The notes below the pieces were generated by a model. It did no database searches. It was not told where the DNA came from and saw only the letters and a program-made list of their open reading frames with translations. A program made the translations under genes and the position numbers. Below are positions 1 to 11,426 of a stretch of 64,000 nucleotides of DNA, one piece after another. How positions within the stretch are numbered: the first letter of the stretch is position 1; every line of letters starts with the position of its first letter. This DNA comes from Hydrangea macrophylla (taxonomy: Eukaryota; Streptophyta; Magnoliopsida; Cornales; Hydrangeaceae), in assembly GCA_033977485.1 (NCBI GenBank), contig CM066995.1, positions 46,311,736 to 46,375,735 of the forward strand, written 5' to 3'.

Positions 1-159
1 ATTTTGAGGTGTTTTTGGAGCCAATATAGGTCAAAATGCAGCTTGTGCACGTTTAGGTGAGTACTCTTTCCCCACGATTGAAATTTTGATTGGTGTTGTA
101 GTTTCCTCTAATTTTTAAGAACAAAGTATGGCTTTAACTTTCATTTTCTTTGCAGATCC

Positions 160-2315
160 ATGGCTTCCAGCTCGAGGAGGCTCTCTAAGAAGGCCAAGGA
201 ATGGGCAAGGGTCGAGAGCCAACCCCCGGAGTTAATTTTGCATGACCCTCAATGTCACCTTTCGGCCGCGGCTCTAGCGAGTCAGGTAGTTCAGGACTAT
301 TTGTGTGCATTGTGCTAGTTTTGTGAACTGTAGTGTGCGCCTAGAGGTCATTGGAAGTTCATTTTTTTGTTTATTTATTGATTTTGCAAAGTTGGACTTC
401 GGGTCATGAATAGTTATTTAGTGCTCGTTTTTTTTGTTTTTGATGTGTGTAGGTGCCGGAGGTGGTCTTGAAGGGCCACGGTAGTCTTGCCCATGCTTTT
501 CTATGGTATACTCAACTTTTGCCTGCTGTCAAGAAAATGGTAGATGATGCCGGGTTTGGAGGCTTTGTCCGCCTGGTTTTGAAAAGTACCAATGACCTGG
601 CACACTTTTATGCTCTTACAGAGAGATGGTGAGACACAACAAATACTTTCCATTTGCCGTTAGGTAAAATAACGATGATGCCCTTTGACTTTTCCATGAT
701 CACCAGTTTGAGAGTTGGCGGGAAGCGCCTGATCCTGGATTATTTTTATGAGATTGATCCTGAACCCGTTGTGATGTTGATTGGAGCTGTTCTTTCAAAT
801 CTGGAGGGGCATTGGTTCCCTTGCGGCTGGCTTTATCAGGCTTATGGTAGGGGAGGACACACTCTCAATGACCAACAGCTATTACGGGCCTTCTTTCTGT
901 ATATTCTCGGCTGCTCAATTTTTGCAACACAAAATGATCGGGTGAGCCTAAGGCTTCTCACCTACTTGGTGACTATTGATGAGATTCCTTCTTATGACTG
1001 GGGCAGTGCTGCCCTGGCCCATCTTTATAAGCACATGGGTGAGGTTTCTCGCGGCGATATCAAATCCACTGGAGGGTTTTGGCGAGCTTGGGAGGTATGT
1101 TCTGTGACTTTTCCTTTTCTTTTGGCCCTTTCTTGTTTCTATTTTCTGACTTTTACTTTTTTGTGAAGCTCTGGAGCTTTGAGCACCTGAAAATGTTGGC
1201 TCCTACCCCCATTGATGAGTCAGGTGAAAATGAGGATGGCATGGCTCCTGTGCCTCTATTTCCTCGGGGCTTGAGATGGAGGAGGGATATTGTTGGGGTC
1301 AAAAGCGGGTCCCATCGGATTGTCCTCCTGAGAAATTTCTTATCCGAGCTGATGGTCGCCTGTGTTGATTAGACACCTTGGGAGCATGTTTTCTATGCTG
1401 CCCCAGAGGAGATACATGCGGTCAGGTCTCTTACTTCTTGCCGACTTTTGATGGAGAGTACCGAATGTAGGCAGTGGTATCTTGGCAAGCAGGTGTCTCA
1501 GTAGATAATTGGCGGTCCGAGGTACCGCGTTCCTCATACTCCTCCCGTGATGGATGCTGAAGACCTTTCTAGTGCTACTTTGCTAGCGGCTTTGGTCGGT
1601 ACTAACCCTTGGGACCATTTCCGTTCTGAGACTGGCTATGAGACATACCGTGGCCGATTCCTGATGCCCAACTTCCCACTTCTGGATGTGAGTTTCTTTT
1701 ACATTTTTTTGTCTCTATTCATCACTTATGTTTTTGGACTCATCTTTTCCTAACTTGTCTTGTGCCTATAGCTTCGCGAGATGTATAGGAGATGGGCCCC
1801 CCTGTCTTCTGATCCTATCCCTCCTTGGGATTGAACCGTCAATGTTTTGGGTGCCGATGGCTCTTTGCAAATCATGAAGGTACCACGAGTCACGTGTGGG
1901 TACCCTACCCAGCAAGCGGCGTCCTCAACGTCCCTTGGAGTTATGCTAAGGAGGGTCACGCCTTAGTAGCTAGCTTACGATCTTTGGTTTTCTCGCGAGA
2001 CCACCGGGTACGTCTCTAATTTTTTATGCTCCTTAAGGTTATGAGGCTGTAACCCTATATTTTACCCTTGACAAATGAACGGTATACGACAGTTCGACAC
2101 CAGTCAGATGGCATCCTTGGTAAGCTTCTGATTCGACTCTATTTTTTTATACTTTTGTTGCTTCCAGACTGATTGAGTTTATTCTGTGTTTGTAGTGTCA
2201 CAGAGGTGGTGTTGGCTCATCGAGGACTAGGCCAAGGTACAAGGGTGGCGGGAGGAGGGCATCGCCGAAGTACACTCCGGGTGGCTCGATAGAGGACGAA
2301 GAAGAGGAGGATTGA
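160..2315 (+). pseudogene. Plant mobile domain (PMD) gene, intron-bearing, decayed
   Basis: Four coding blocks with GT/AG borders can be read: 160-285, 453-1094, 1169-1687 and one from 1772, with a short basic tail ending at the stop at 2313-2315. The ATG at 160 follows a tgcag acceptor and starts MASSSRRLSKKAKEW. The middle blocks carry PMD-like sequence: an ERW block, an HLPLGKITMMPFDF-like block, RAWE joined across an intron to LWSFEHL, then PRGLRWRRD. In-frame stops at 630-632 (TGA after Trp), 1370-1372, 1502-1504 and 1832-1834 plus a later frameshift make it non-functional. PMD proteins are plant-specific and often transposon-borne; their biochemical activity is unsettled. It lies antisense to the gypsy polymerase that starts near 4543, so it may be an extra gene of that element. 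The first 159 bases hold only a probable upstream intron. Confidence 0.6.
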
Positions 2316-2668
2316 GGCCTCCTAAGCGGGGACTTTATTTTGTCTCCATTTCGTGTTTTTGATTGGGTTATACTAGTGAATGATGGACAATGTGTAGGAT
2401 GATGTGTAGGATGATTTTTCACCTTTGATAGTATTATGATGTTTTGCCTTTTAGGTCGGATATCTTTCGATTTGAAGGCGCGATTGTGTGGTTATTTTAG
2501 TTGGTGATTGTGTGACGATATATGTGCACTGTGATTCTATGATTATTGATGCTATTGCGTTGAACAGTCTTGTGATAGTGAGTGTGTTTACCTTGTAGGT
2601 GGGATAGTCCGTGAAACGGGGAGGTGCTACCAAAATTATGAATTTTTGCTAGAGTCGCGGCAGAAAAT

Positions 2669-3561
2669 ATGGCATTGTATGATCCTGCTCAACTCACAGC
2701 TTGGCTGAACATCACAGATGGTGTGGAACGGATCAACCTTTTCAGTTATGGCTTAACCAAACTATTCTCCCTTTGCCAGATGGCTTGAACGCTGAGTTCA
2801 TGCGTGCTAATATTGCCCACTGGGAGCCGATAAATCATGTCTTCAATTTCAATGGCCCGGAGATATGCCCCCTGTTTGAGGAGTTCTGTGCTATCCTCGA
2901 CTTCGATCTGGACTTCGACCTGATTCTTCCTTCTGCTGATACCCCCAGTCCTACGCAAGGCTTGGTTGAATACCTGAATTGTTCTACTGCTATCTCTCGC
3001 TGACTAATTCATGGTGAGGACCGTGAGGTTCTCGACATTGCTTCCATCATTGCCCAGTATGCTAATCCTGAAAATCCTTGCGTATCCGATGCTTCCCATG
3101 GGGCCACTCTAATATTATGTATGACTTCTCATTTCTTGTTCTCGAGTACTTCTAGCGACTTGGTGCATGTATGCCTTGGGCTGAAATTGAGTAAGAACCC
3201 CATGGCCATGGTTCTAGCTGAAACCCTAAATGGTTTGGATAATGCTTTCAACCAAGGAACTCTTCTTCTTTCTGGGGTGCCTTTGGTGTTAAAAGCTTGG
3301 TTCTATGAGCACCTTCAATTATGGACAGGTAGTGTGCCTCTAGTTTACTTCGGCAGGGCCATGCTTTATCCCTACTATACTTTTGTCGATTGGGTTTGCA
3401 TGATGGGTGCTCTTTCTGAGGCTGATATTTGTTGGATTATGGGGCATTGCGGGCTTCACGCTATGACCACAAGCCTTGGGGATTACCTAAGAGTGTGGTT
3501 GATGGGTCTGAGAATGACTTCTTTTTATCATCCTCAGCGATTAGCCAGGCAGTACGGGTGA
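2669..3561 (+). pseudogene. DUF7745-like protein gene, decayed
   Basis: Translation from ATG 2669 begins MALYDPAQLTAWLN. A frameshift near 2700 moves the frame to one that stays open to 3561, apart from a TGA at 3001-3003. The product has an N-terminal block with HWEPINHVFNFNGPEICPLF, then LVHVCLGLKLSKNPMAMVLAETL, then LVLKAWFYEHLQLW. The AWFYEHL segment and its spacing from the first block resemble DUF7745, a plant domain common in retrotransposon-associated genes; this is recalled and not searched. No enzymatic residues are recognisable. The gene points the same way as the PMD pseudogene upstream and opposite to the gypsy polymerase that follows. A homologous reading continues past 3561 in another frame, which suggests one more frameshift. 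Confidence 0.5.
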
Positions 3562-4298
3562 GTTTAGGAGGTCCCTTGGGGATTTATTAAGAGGGTCTTT
3601 GCTTCCAGAGTCAGGCTGTCACTATTGATGCCTTCATCAGTGGCTGGGCCTGCCGAGTAAAAGCCTATTTCTAAGGACCTTTGAAGAAATAAAAGACACA
3701 AAATAAAACTAGACTCGACTGATTCTGCTTCTTCCTCCAAGTGTCTTTGATATTTGTGATTACTTTCTGAAAGAACTTTTATGTTTTCATTTATCCCTGC
3801 TTATGTAATAATCAAAGTTTGTTTATCGGTGAACCTTGGTTACTTGGAGAACCTTATTCGATGCATTTGAATTTTTGAAAATATTTATAGTATGATTATG
3901 GTCAGATGTTTGTTTTTGGTACTTGCTTGGGCATGCTGGGATAATTAGAGACAAACGAGGCGGGTAGCAGAAGTTTGCCCCTAGTTTGGGATATGAGTGG
4001 TTGTATGGAAATCGAGGTAGGTGACCAAAGTTTGCCCCTAGTTTAGAAGAGATTTAGGCAAACGGGTCGGGTGGCTAGAGTTTGCCACTAGTGAGAAGGG
4101 TGGTTTCTGGGTTATGTTAGGGACCGCGACTTTATTTCTCTCATATTTTTTTGCCTAGGCGCCAATGAGCTGGCCTAGCGAGCTCTTTTCTCTCTTTTGT
4201 TATTGCTCGCTTTGGATTTAGCTCTAATTTTTGCCTAGACGTCCTTTCAAACTTTTGACCTAGTGAGCCATCCTTTTTTTTCTTTTTCTGAAAAGTCT
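3562..4298. other. Non-coding stretch with degenerate direct repeats
   Basis: No gene is visible. At about 3950-4110 a motif of the form ggcgggt..agaagtttgcccctagtttggg recurs three times with decay, spaced roughly 55-60 bases apart. The stretch separates the antisense DUF7745-like pseudogene from the polymerase region of element A, so it is probably internal non-coding sequence of that element. Confidence 0.4.
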
Positions 4299-4562
4299 GC
4301 CTACGTATCCCCAAGTGGGAATCAGGTCCAGCGTAGCTCAGGTCATGGTAAGAAAGAAGTGGGTTATTTTTAGGTAGGTGGGACGACGGAACCGATGCGG
4401 TTGCCTACGTATCCCTGATCGGGAATCAGGTCGAGCGTAGTTTAGGCAAGGCTTAAAGGAGGTGGGCTATTTTTGAGGGTGGAGCGAGCGAATCGATGCG
4501 GTTGCCTACGTATCCCTGAGTGGGAATCAGGTCGAGCGTAGTTCAGGCAAGGCTTGAAAGGA
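4299..4562. repeat. Tandem repeat, about 100-bp unit, 2.6 copies
   Basis: Three copies begin with gcctacgtatccc at about 4302, 4404 and 4505. Each continues with gggaatcaggtcNagcgtag, and the first two end with a gatgcgg stretch. Inside each unit CTACG pairs with CGTAG, and TCCC pairs with GGGA, so every unit could form a hairpin. The last unit overlaps the 3' end of the minus-strand integrase frame. Similar cctacgtatccc sequence is familiar to me from plant gypsy elements, but I cannot confirm that here. Confidence 0.7.
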
Positions 4563-5690
4563 ATTGGTAAAAAGGTGAAGCATAGTATTTTTTAAGGTGA
4601 TCCATGTTGATTGGTTCTTTGAATTCGACACCGTCGAGGTCCATGAGATAGGTTGCTCCCTCGGAAAGGATAGTTTTGACAATGTAAGGGCAAACCCATT
4701 TAGGTTTGAACTTCCCACGCGGATTAAAGATCAGAGCTCGTAGTTCCTTCAGGACAAGGTCACCCTTGACAATTTTCCTCAAACAAACTTTTTTGTTAAA
4801 AGCATGTGCTATCCTCTTTTGATAGATTCGGACATGGTCGACTGCTGCTAGGTGCTTTTCATCTAGGAGAGCCAATTCTTCGTATCTTTCCCTTAACCAA
4901 TCTGACTCTAAAATTTCACATTCTGCCATCATTCGCAGGGATGGTATCTATATTTTGACTGGAAGTACCGCTTCCATACCATATACCAGTGAATAAGGAG
5001 TTGCTCCTGTAGACATCCTTTTCGTGCTAGTCTTTGTAAGTATCGGCTGACTTCTGCAGTATGGCCTTGACATTCTTGTTTGCAGCTTCAATTGCCCCAT
5101 TGGTCTGCGGCCTGTATGGTGATGACTTGTGATAAGTGATTTTGTATTCCTCAAACAGATCCCTGACTTCTACTTTGAAATAACTCCCGTTGTCCGAAAT
5201 AATCTCATAGGGGATTCTATAGTAGGAGATGAGATTTCTCTTGATGAACTTGGCCACTTCCTTGGCCCCCAACTTGGTGTAGGATTCAGCCTCTACCCAC
5301 TTTGTGAAATAATCGATGGCCACCAAAATGTATCTATTCCCATTCAAGGCCTTTGGAACAATTTCGCTAATGATATCGATTCCCCAAGTTGAGAATGGCC
5401 ATGGGGAGGTCATACTATAGAGTAGAGATGGCGGTACATGCATCATGTTTGCATGGATTTGGTATTTGTGGCAATTTGGTATTTGTGGCACCTTCTTACC
5501 TATTCACAATAGTCTTTTTTCCAAAGTTGTCCAATAGTACCCTTGCCTTACGATCTTCTTGGCCAGCATGTGACCGCTCATGTGTGGACTGCATACTCCT
5601 TCGTGCATTTCTTCCATCATCCTTCTGGCGCTCTTCCTGAACAAGCAAGTCAGGTTGTGATCATTGTACCCTTTCTTTAACAATTTTTCT
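4543..5690 (-). pseudogene. Element A integrase (Ty3/gypsy)
   Basis: Read on the minus strand, a degenerate HHCC zinc region (EGVCSPHMSGHMLAKKI, then YYW) is followed by the catalytic core with WGIDII, VAIDYFTKWVEAE, SDNGSYF and NGAIEAANKN. All three positions of the D,D(35)E triad are therefore still present. The C-terminal part (4543-4932) has the basic RGKFKPKW region and DLDGVEF. The protein would insert element cDNA into the chromosome. It is broken into at least three frames (4543-4932, 4948-5154, 5027-5491) and has a stop before the core. It is followed downstream by the about 100-bp tandem repeats and the antisense genes. Confidence 0.85.
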
Positions 5691-5752
5691 CTGCAGATGA
5701 TGAACTGTGCGGCGAACCTTCGAATCGCTCTTTTCTCCTTCTTAAAAGATTC

Positions 5753-6600
5753 TTAGGGATATACTCCTTTTTCTATAAAGTTCCAGACATTTTGATACCA
5801 TGGTGTTTCATTCTCTTCTTCTTCGATTGCAGCGATTGTACTGAATGAAGGCTCGTATCTTTGCTCAATTACTAGAGGCATCATCTTAACTCCCATGGGG
5901 ATTTTGATCATGAAGGCTAGGAGAGCCAATGAATATGCTAACTGTTTCTCTTCCCTGGGCAGGTGGAAGAATGTCACATTCTTGAACTGTTTCTTAAATC
6001 CATTGAGATGGTCATGATAGGGCTTCAACCTTTCTTCTTTCACCTTCCATTCTCCTCTGGCTTGTGATACAATGAGGTTTGAATCTCTGAAGACATCTAA
6101 TTTATGAACTTTTAATTCTATGGCCACTTCTATCCAAAAAATGCACGCCTCGTATTCAACAGTATTGTTGGTGGAGTTATAATTGAGCTTGACTGCCAGT
6201 GGGGAGTGGTCCCCATTTGGTGATACCAGAATCATTCCTACTCTGTAGCCTTTCATGTTGGCTGTCCCATCAAAGTACAACTTCCACTGCTCTTCTTTGA
6301 TTTCCATGATATTCTCGTCTAGGAATGGGAAATCTCCATTCTCTTTGGAATCAACAACGTGTTCCGCAAGATGCTCAGCTATAGTTCTCCCTTTTACCAA
6401 TTTGCTTGTTATATATTTGATATCGAATTTAGATAGTAGAAGTAGCCAATGGGATATACGACCGATTAGGGCAGGTTTTTCGAGGAGGCATTTTAGATGA
6501 TCCATGCTGGATATAAGCATAATTGGAAAGGCTAGCATATAGTGCCTTAATCGGCGGGTGTGCACCGGACTAAGGCCCAACACATTTTTTCGAGGGCAGA
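5753..6600 (-). pseudogene. Element A RNase H domain
   Basis: The reading frame 5753-6583 (276 aa) contains a plant Ty3/gypsy RNase H. The expected acidic residues are visible in YFDGTAN, NTVEYEAC and FRDSNLIVSQ. An upstream segment (LEKPALIGRISHWLLLLSKFDI) matches the connection between reverse transcriptase and RNase H, and a linker follows towards integrase. RNase H would remove the RNA strand of the replication intermediate. The frame is intact over the domain, but the neighbouring polymerase and integrase parts are in other frames, so the polyprotein cannot be made. Confidence 0.8.
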
Positions 6601-7560
6601 GTAATTGAGCTCATACCCAGTCATCCTCTTGCTAAGGTAGTATAAGGCTTTTTTGAAGTGGCTCTCTTCTCCTTCTTGGGCTAGTATGCAACCCATGACA
6701 TTTTCGAAGACAGATAGGTAAAGAAATAAGGGCTTGTGAGGAGTGGGTGTTGAAAGAACATGCGGATTTTGAAGGTAGGCTTTTATTTTGTCGAATGCGG
6801 CTTGACATTGGTCATCCCATTAGAACTTCTCTCCTTTCCTCGGCAATCAGAACAAAGGATCACATGTGGTCATGAGCTTCGAGATAAAGCGGCTAATGAA
6901 TTGAATCCTCCCGAGGAATCCTCTCACTTCTTTTTCATTCTGCGGTGGTGCCATTTCTAGAATTGCCCTGATTTTAGAAAGGTCGACCTCCATCCCCCTC
7001 TGTGTGATGAAAAACCTAAGAGCTTCCCAGAAATCACACCAAAAGTGCATTTCTTTGAATTCAGCCTCATCTTGTAATTGCGCAATCTTTCGAAAAACTT
7101 CTCCAATGCCACCAAGTGTCCCTCTCTATCCTTGGATTTCATGATTATGTCATCTACGTATACCTCTACTTCCTTATGAATCATGTCATGCAATAGAGTG
7201 GTGGCAGCCCTTTGGTAGGTTGGCCCAATGTTCTTGAGTCCAAAAGGCATTACTCTATAGCAGTAGGTCCCCCATGGCATGGTGAATGTCGTCTTCTCTT
7301 GATCTTCCAATGCCATTAGAATCTGATTGTACCCTAAGAAACCATCCATGAATGACAGTAGCTCATGTCCTGCAGTGTTATCTACCAAAACATCAATATG
7401 GGGAAGCGAGAAGTCATCCTTTGGATTGGCTTTGTTTAGATCATGGAAGTCGACACACACGCGAACTTTTCCATCCTTCTTGGGGACTGACACGATGTTG
7501 GCAACTCATTTCGGATACTCTGTAACAATGATGAACCCTGCCTTGAACTATTTTTCTACT
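6601..7560 (-). pseudogene. Element A reverse transcriptase
   Basis: The frame 6957-7493 carries VPKKDGKVRVCVDFHDLNKA, FMDGFLGYNQI, MPFGLKN and the catalytic YVDDIIMKSK box, typical of Tat/Athila-side Ty3/gypsy reverse transcriptase. The thumb continues in another frame at 6847-7050 (FITQRGMEVDLSKIRAIL, VRGFLGRIQFISRFI). Just upstream of VPKKDG a TGA interrupts the VTEYPKWVAN-like block at a Trp codon. The catalytic aspartates are intact, but the frameshift near 7000 and the upstream stop disable the gene. Confidence 0.85.
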
Positions 7561-8700
7561 TCTTCTTTAACCATCAGTGCCCATTCCGGTCTCATGCGCC
7601 TTAGTTTCTGCTTGATAGGTTTAGAATTGGGGAGAGAGGAATATGATGTTGGACAATGTTGGGATCAACCCCATGCATGTCCTCGTAAGACCAAGCAAAA
7701 ACATCTTTGAATTCTTTTAGCAAGAGATTTAATTGTTCTTTTTCTTCTTTATTAAATGTTGAGCCAATTGGCACAATTTGTGGATTACCTTTTTTACCTA
7801 GGTTAATCGATAAAGTATATTCGATTATTTCACAAGCATGTGGTTTTTCAATTAGTTACTTTAGTTTAATTGGGAGATCCTCAGAGGGATCTGTGCATTC
7901 ACAAGTATTAAACATAGAGGAATAAGCAGAACTGTCTTTCATTTCATTCATAATAGGTGGAGTGATTACATCAGATAGTGGTGGGCTCATAGTAGCCGAC
8001 TTTGGTACAGACTCAATAATTGGAAGTACAGACTCTGGGGGAACAGGGGATAAGGAGGCACAGACAGATGACTCTATAGCCTGGTTGCTCAGACCCTCCT
8101 CAGTCGGCGTGATCTGGTGATCTTGGCTCTTGGCACTCTTTCCTTCCTTCGCTTTAGCAGATTCTTCCCACATTACCTTGATAGCTTCAGTGTCTAAATA
8201 CTTTAACCAGTCTTCCTCTGGGGCTTTCACAATTTCTTCTGAACAGAACGGATCTTGATAAGGGAGGCGTTTCATAGTCAGGAAAGATTTCAAGTCTGAG
8301 GAGCCTTTTTTCAGTACTATGATGAATCCAAGGTTCGGGGAACCCAAAATAGGGGAAGTCATCCCCTTCCTTGATGAACTGCCTATTCATGGTTTTGCGG
8401 TACGATGGGAGACTCCTAACCCTCTTCTTCCAGGGCTTTTGCAGCTCGAGATCTTCCTCAGTGGGCTTGTACCCTAATCCAAAAGTGCCTTTTTGTCCTT
8501 TGATTTGAGGGAACTCGCGAATCCCTTCTTGACGTCGGCCCAATCCCATTCCAGGGAAGTAGTTCATTATGCGGACGATATTAACGACTGCGGAGTGGAT
8601 ATTAGGGAACCTGTCTTCATCCTCGATCATGTGGACCTCTTCCATAAAGAATCCTCTGATTTCCCCTTCTTCTAATTCGGGTGTTTGGATTTCAAAGACG
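7561..8700 (-). pseudogene. Element A protease-RT spacer with G-patch motif
   Basis: Minus-strand translation from 8645 gives IMNYFPGMGLGRRQEG followed by GTFGLGYKPTEEDLE, a glycine-rich G-patch-like motif near residues 25-65. After a frameshift near 8325 the same protein appears to continue at 7856-8362 with CSEEIVKAPEEDWLKYLDTE and an acidic, serine-rich tail. G-patch motifs between protease and reverse transcriptase are known in several retroelement groups and are thought to bind RNA or assist the polymerase. 7561-7855 is a degraded linker to reverse transcriptase. Confidence 0.65.
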
Positions 8701-8985
8701 GGAGCGTAGCTTGGGAAGGCTTCATTCCCCTAACTGTTGCCGAAGATGATTTTTACCTTTTTCTCATGAATGTACTTGATCATTTGGTGCACAACGGATG
8801 ATACCACTTTGTTGACATGTAACTAGGGCCTTCCAATCAATAAATTGAATGAGGCAGGTATATCCATGACTTGGAAGAGTCGAGTGCAAACCAAAGACCC
8901 TACTTGGATTTGGAGAGAATAGTCCCCATCAAAGTTCTCTTGGTGTTATCATAGGCCCTCACAGATTGCACGGACAGAGTTATGT
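8701..8985 (-). pseudogene. Element A protease, C-terminal part
   Basis: On the minus strand the fragment reads ITLSVQSVRAYDNTKRTLMG, then, across a stop, FQVMDIPASFNLLIGRP and VNKVVSSVVHQMIKYIHE. SFNLLIGRPWLH is a hallmark of the Tat-type aspartic protease flap and C-terminal region; here the Trp codon is a stop. The fragment is cut at 8985 by element B. Its N-terminal half resumes beyond B at 15607, and the two halves join in frame (…NILD / ITLSV) when B and one target duplication are removed. Confidence 0.85.
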
Positions 8986-9618
8986 CGATGAGAACATGGC
9001 GGCTAGCACAAGGTGGAATGCAGACCCGAACCACGTGCCAATTGGTCCAGTTACAAGGGCGCGAGCAAAATGGTTCAAGGACAATCTCAATGGGCTGGTT
9101 CAACAAATTTGGGTTGAGACTAATCTTTGTGGCCCAAAAGAGGATACTAGTGATCCACAAGGCTGGGTGTCCATGATTCAAGCTCTAGAATAAATTATAG
9201 GCTTGCATGCCAACTTAGGAACTTTTCATATTTGTTAGTTTGTTTTTATTTTAGTTTTGGGGTGAGTTATATTGGGCCACAATATTTTGTAGGCTTATAG
9301 GGCCCAACCGTAAGCCTCAGCTATTCAAACAGTTTAGGGTTTGTAATATTCAGTTTTAATCATTAATAATATTGTGAGAGTTTTCTCTTTGGTTCTTTGA
9401 AGAACTATTCGAACTTATCAGATTTACTCTGTGGCGTTCATACCTGGACTTATCAATCGAGTTTTCCATCCTTGATTGTGGCGTCTTCATCCTTTATACC
9501 AAGGTTTGCATCTGTTATAGTTGTTGGATCGCGGTTTCCATTTGAATCTGACAGTAGAATGGTCCGAGGCATTAATCGTGTTACGGGTTTCGTCACATTG
9601 TTGGCGGGGTTCGTATCA
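8986..9618 (+). repeat. Element B 5' LTR
   Basis: It matches 14971-15601 almost throughout. It ends gtatca and is followed two bases later by the primer-binding site. It still contains an open frame to 9193, ending VSMIQALE, which corresponds to the C-terminus of the polyprotein (see the 3' end of integrase). Confidence 0.95.
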
Positions 9619-9620
9619 GT

Positions 9621-9633
9621 TGGTATCAGAGCA
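9621..9633 (+). promoter_or_regulatory. Element B primer-binding site, initiator-Met type
   Basis: TGGTATCAGAGCA is the classical plant retrotransposon site complementary to the 3' end of initiator methionine tRNA. It lies two bases after the 5' LTR, where minus-strand cDNA synthesis starts. Confidence 0.93.
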
Positions 9634-10422
9634 CAGTTCTAGTCTCAGGTTTATCCTATCTTTTTCGTTTATGTTCTTATTCGTTTCTTCTGGTTCTGTT
9701 CTTATTCGTTTTTGTTTCTATTTTTTTTTCTTTTCGTTTTCTTATTCGTTCTCGTTTCTGAACCGTATAAAAAAAAGGTGTTCGATTACGATCTGGAATT
9801 TTGTGTTTAGGGTTTGTGAATCTGATCTGTGATTTTCTCTTTTCACTTCGTGTTTGTTCGTTCCCGTGATCGTTGTTATTGTGGTCTTTTCCTTCTCAGG
9901 AATTAGGGTTTCTGAAATAGATACGTGAACTGTTAAGTCTCTCTGACTATTTAAAAAAAAAGGAAAAAAAAAAAGAAGAAGAGAAGAGATCGGTAAGCAA
10001 AAAAAAAGAGTACAAAAACTCGGCTTAAATTTTTATTTTTGTTTTACAATATTGGGGGTCTAAGGAGTCCAAATCTGACCTTACTCCATAGTGTGAATTG
10101 TTTTTTCGAAAATTCCATATTTTGTGCTTTTGGAAACCTAGCGGATGCGTTCGTTTTTAGTCATGCTTTCAACTTTCAAATTTGATTGGTCTAGTTTGGG
10201 TGTGGATTGTTACTGAGAAATTTTGGTCATTGTTTGATCAGTTTCATAAGAACTAAGTGAGAATTACTACGAGTGGAAAAAGGCAGGAGTGGTGAGCACA
10301 TAAGAGGGTAAAAGCCGACTTGATTTTTGAGTGTAAACACGAGTGAATCATATTCTTGAGTGAAACACGTGAGAGAGTGTAGTGAGGATCTGTTCTATTT
10401 CTAATCCATTCTTGCAGGGATT
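9634..10422 (+). other. Element B untranslated leader
   Basis: No coding content is visible. The stretch holds pyrimidine-rich runs (about 9650-9760), an A/G-rich run at 9950-10010 and a tgcag just before the gag ATG. The packaging signal would be expected here, but I cannot point to it. Confidence 0.6.
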
Positions 10423-11280
10423 ATGGCTCAAGATCAGGGAAGAGTCACAAATGAAGAGGCTCAACAGCCAGTTGTTATGAATCTACAAATGCAAGCTTTA
10501 GTGGGGGAGATGAGGAGGATGATGAGGGCAGAATTAGAACCGATACATGAGAGATTGGATAGAGTTGAATAGGGTACACCATAGATGCAACAACAAATGT
10601 TCATAATGTACAAAGAGGGGAGAGAGTTCAACCAAGGCGAGTGAGAGTTGAAGATGAGGAGTATTTTGGGGAAGACTTTGATGAAGAAAATGATCGGGAG
10701 TCAATAGATAATCATAGGAGATATGGCAGTCGGGGTAGATAAGTTAGGTTTAGAGAAGCTAGGAATCGGGAAGATAATAATTTGGGTAGTATTAAGATGA
10801 AGATTCCTTCATTTCAAGGAAAGACTGATCCGGAAGCATATCTTGAATGGGAGAAGAAGGTGTAATTAGTATTCGATTGCCATAATTACTTCGAGATTAA
10901 GAAAGTAAAACTTGCTGGCATTGAATTTTTTGATTATGCTATTATTTGGTGGGATCAATTGGTACTAAATAGGAGGAAAAATAGGGAGCATCCAATAGAG
11001 ACATGGGAGGAGATGAAAACTGTTATGAGGAAGCGGTTCATTCCAAGCTACTACTATCGGGAGCTGTATAACAGGTTGCAAAGTTTGAGGCAAGGTAATA
11101 GGAGTGTAGAAGAATATTATAAGGAGATGGAAGTTGCTATGATTCGAGCGAATGTAGAGGAAGATCGAGAGGCTACAATGGCTAGATTCTTAGTTGGGTT
11201 GAATCGGGAAATTGCCAATGCAGTGGAATTGCAACACTATGTTGAATTGGAGGATATGGTACACATGGCTATTTAAATTG
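10423..11280 (+). pseudogene. Element B gag (capsid region)
   Basis: Translation from ATG 10423 begins MAQDQGRVTNEEAQQ and meets a stop around 10570. The capsid-like region is clear in 10959-11276, with PIETWEEMKTVMRKRFIPSYY and YNRLQSLRQGNRSVEEYYKEME, the Retrotrans_gag signature. It would form the virus-like particle shell. Stops before 10960 and a stop at the end of the second block break it. The ATG is chosen because it follows the leader directly and opens the only gag-like frame. Confidence 0.8.
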
Positions 11281-11426
11281 AGAATCAACTCAAGAGGAGG
11301 GGCAGCAGCACACGTCCAAGCCAAAATCCAAGCCAAAATTCCAATACATCCGCTTGGAAACCAAATAATTGGAAAAGAGATGAGAAGCAGCTTTTGGTGA
11401 AGCCAAAAACTGAGCAAAAATAAGAG

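Noticed and set aside
160..3561. Genuine host genes for the PMD and DUF7745-like proteins
   Set aside because: Multiple stops and frameshifts, and their placement beside a decayed gypsy element, favour transposon cargo over active host genes, though a host origin of the domains is possible.
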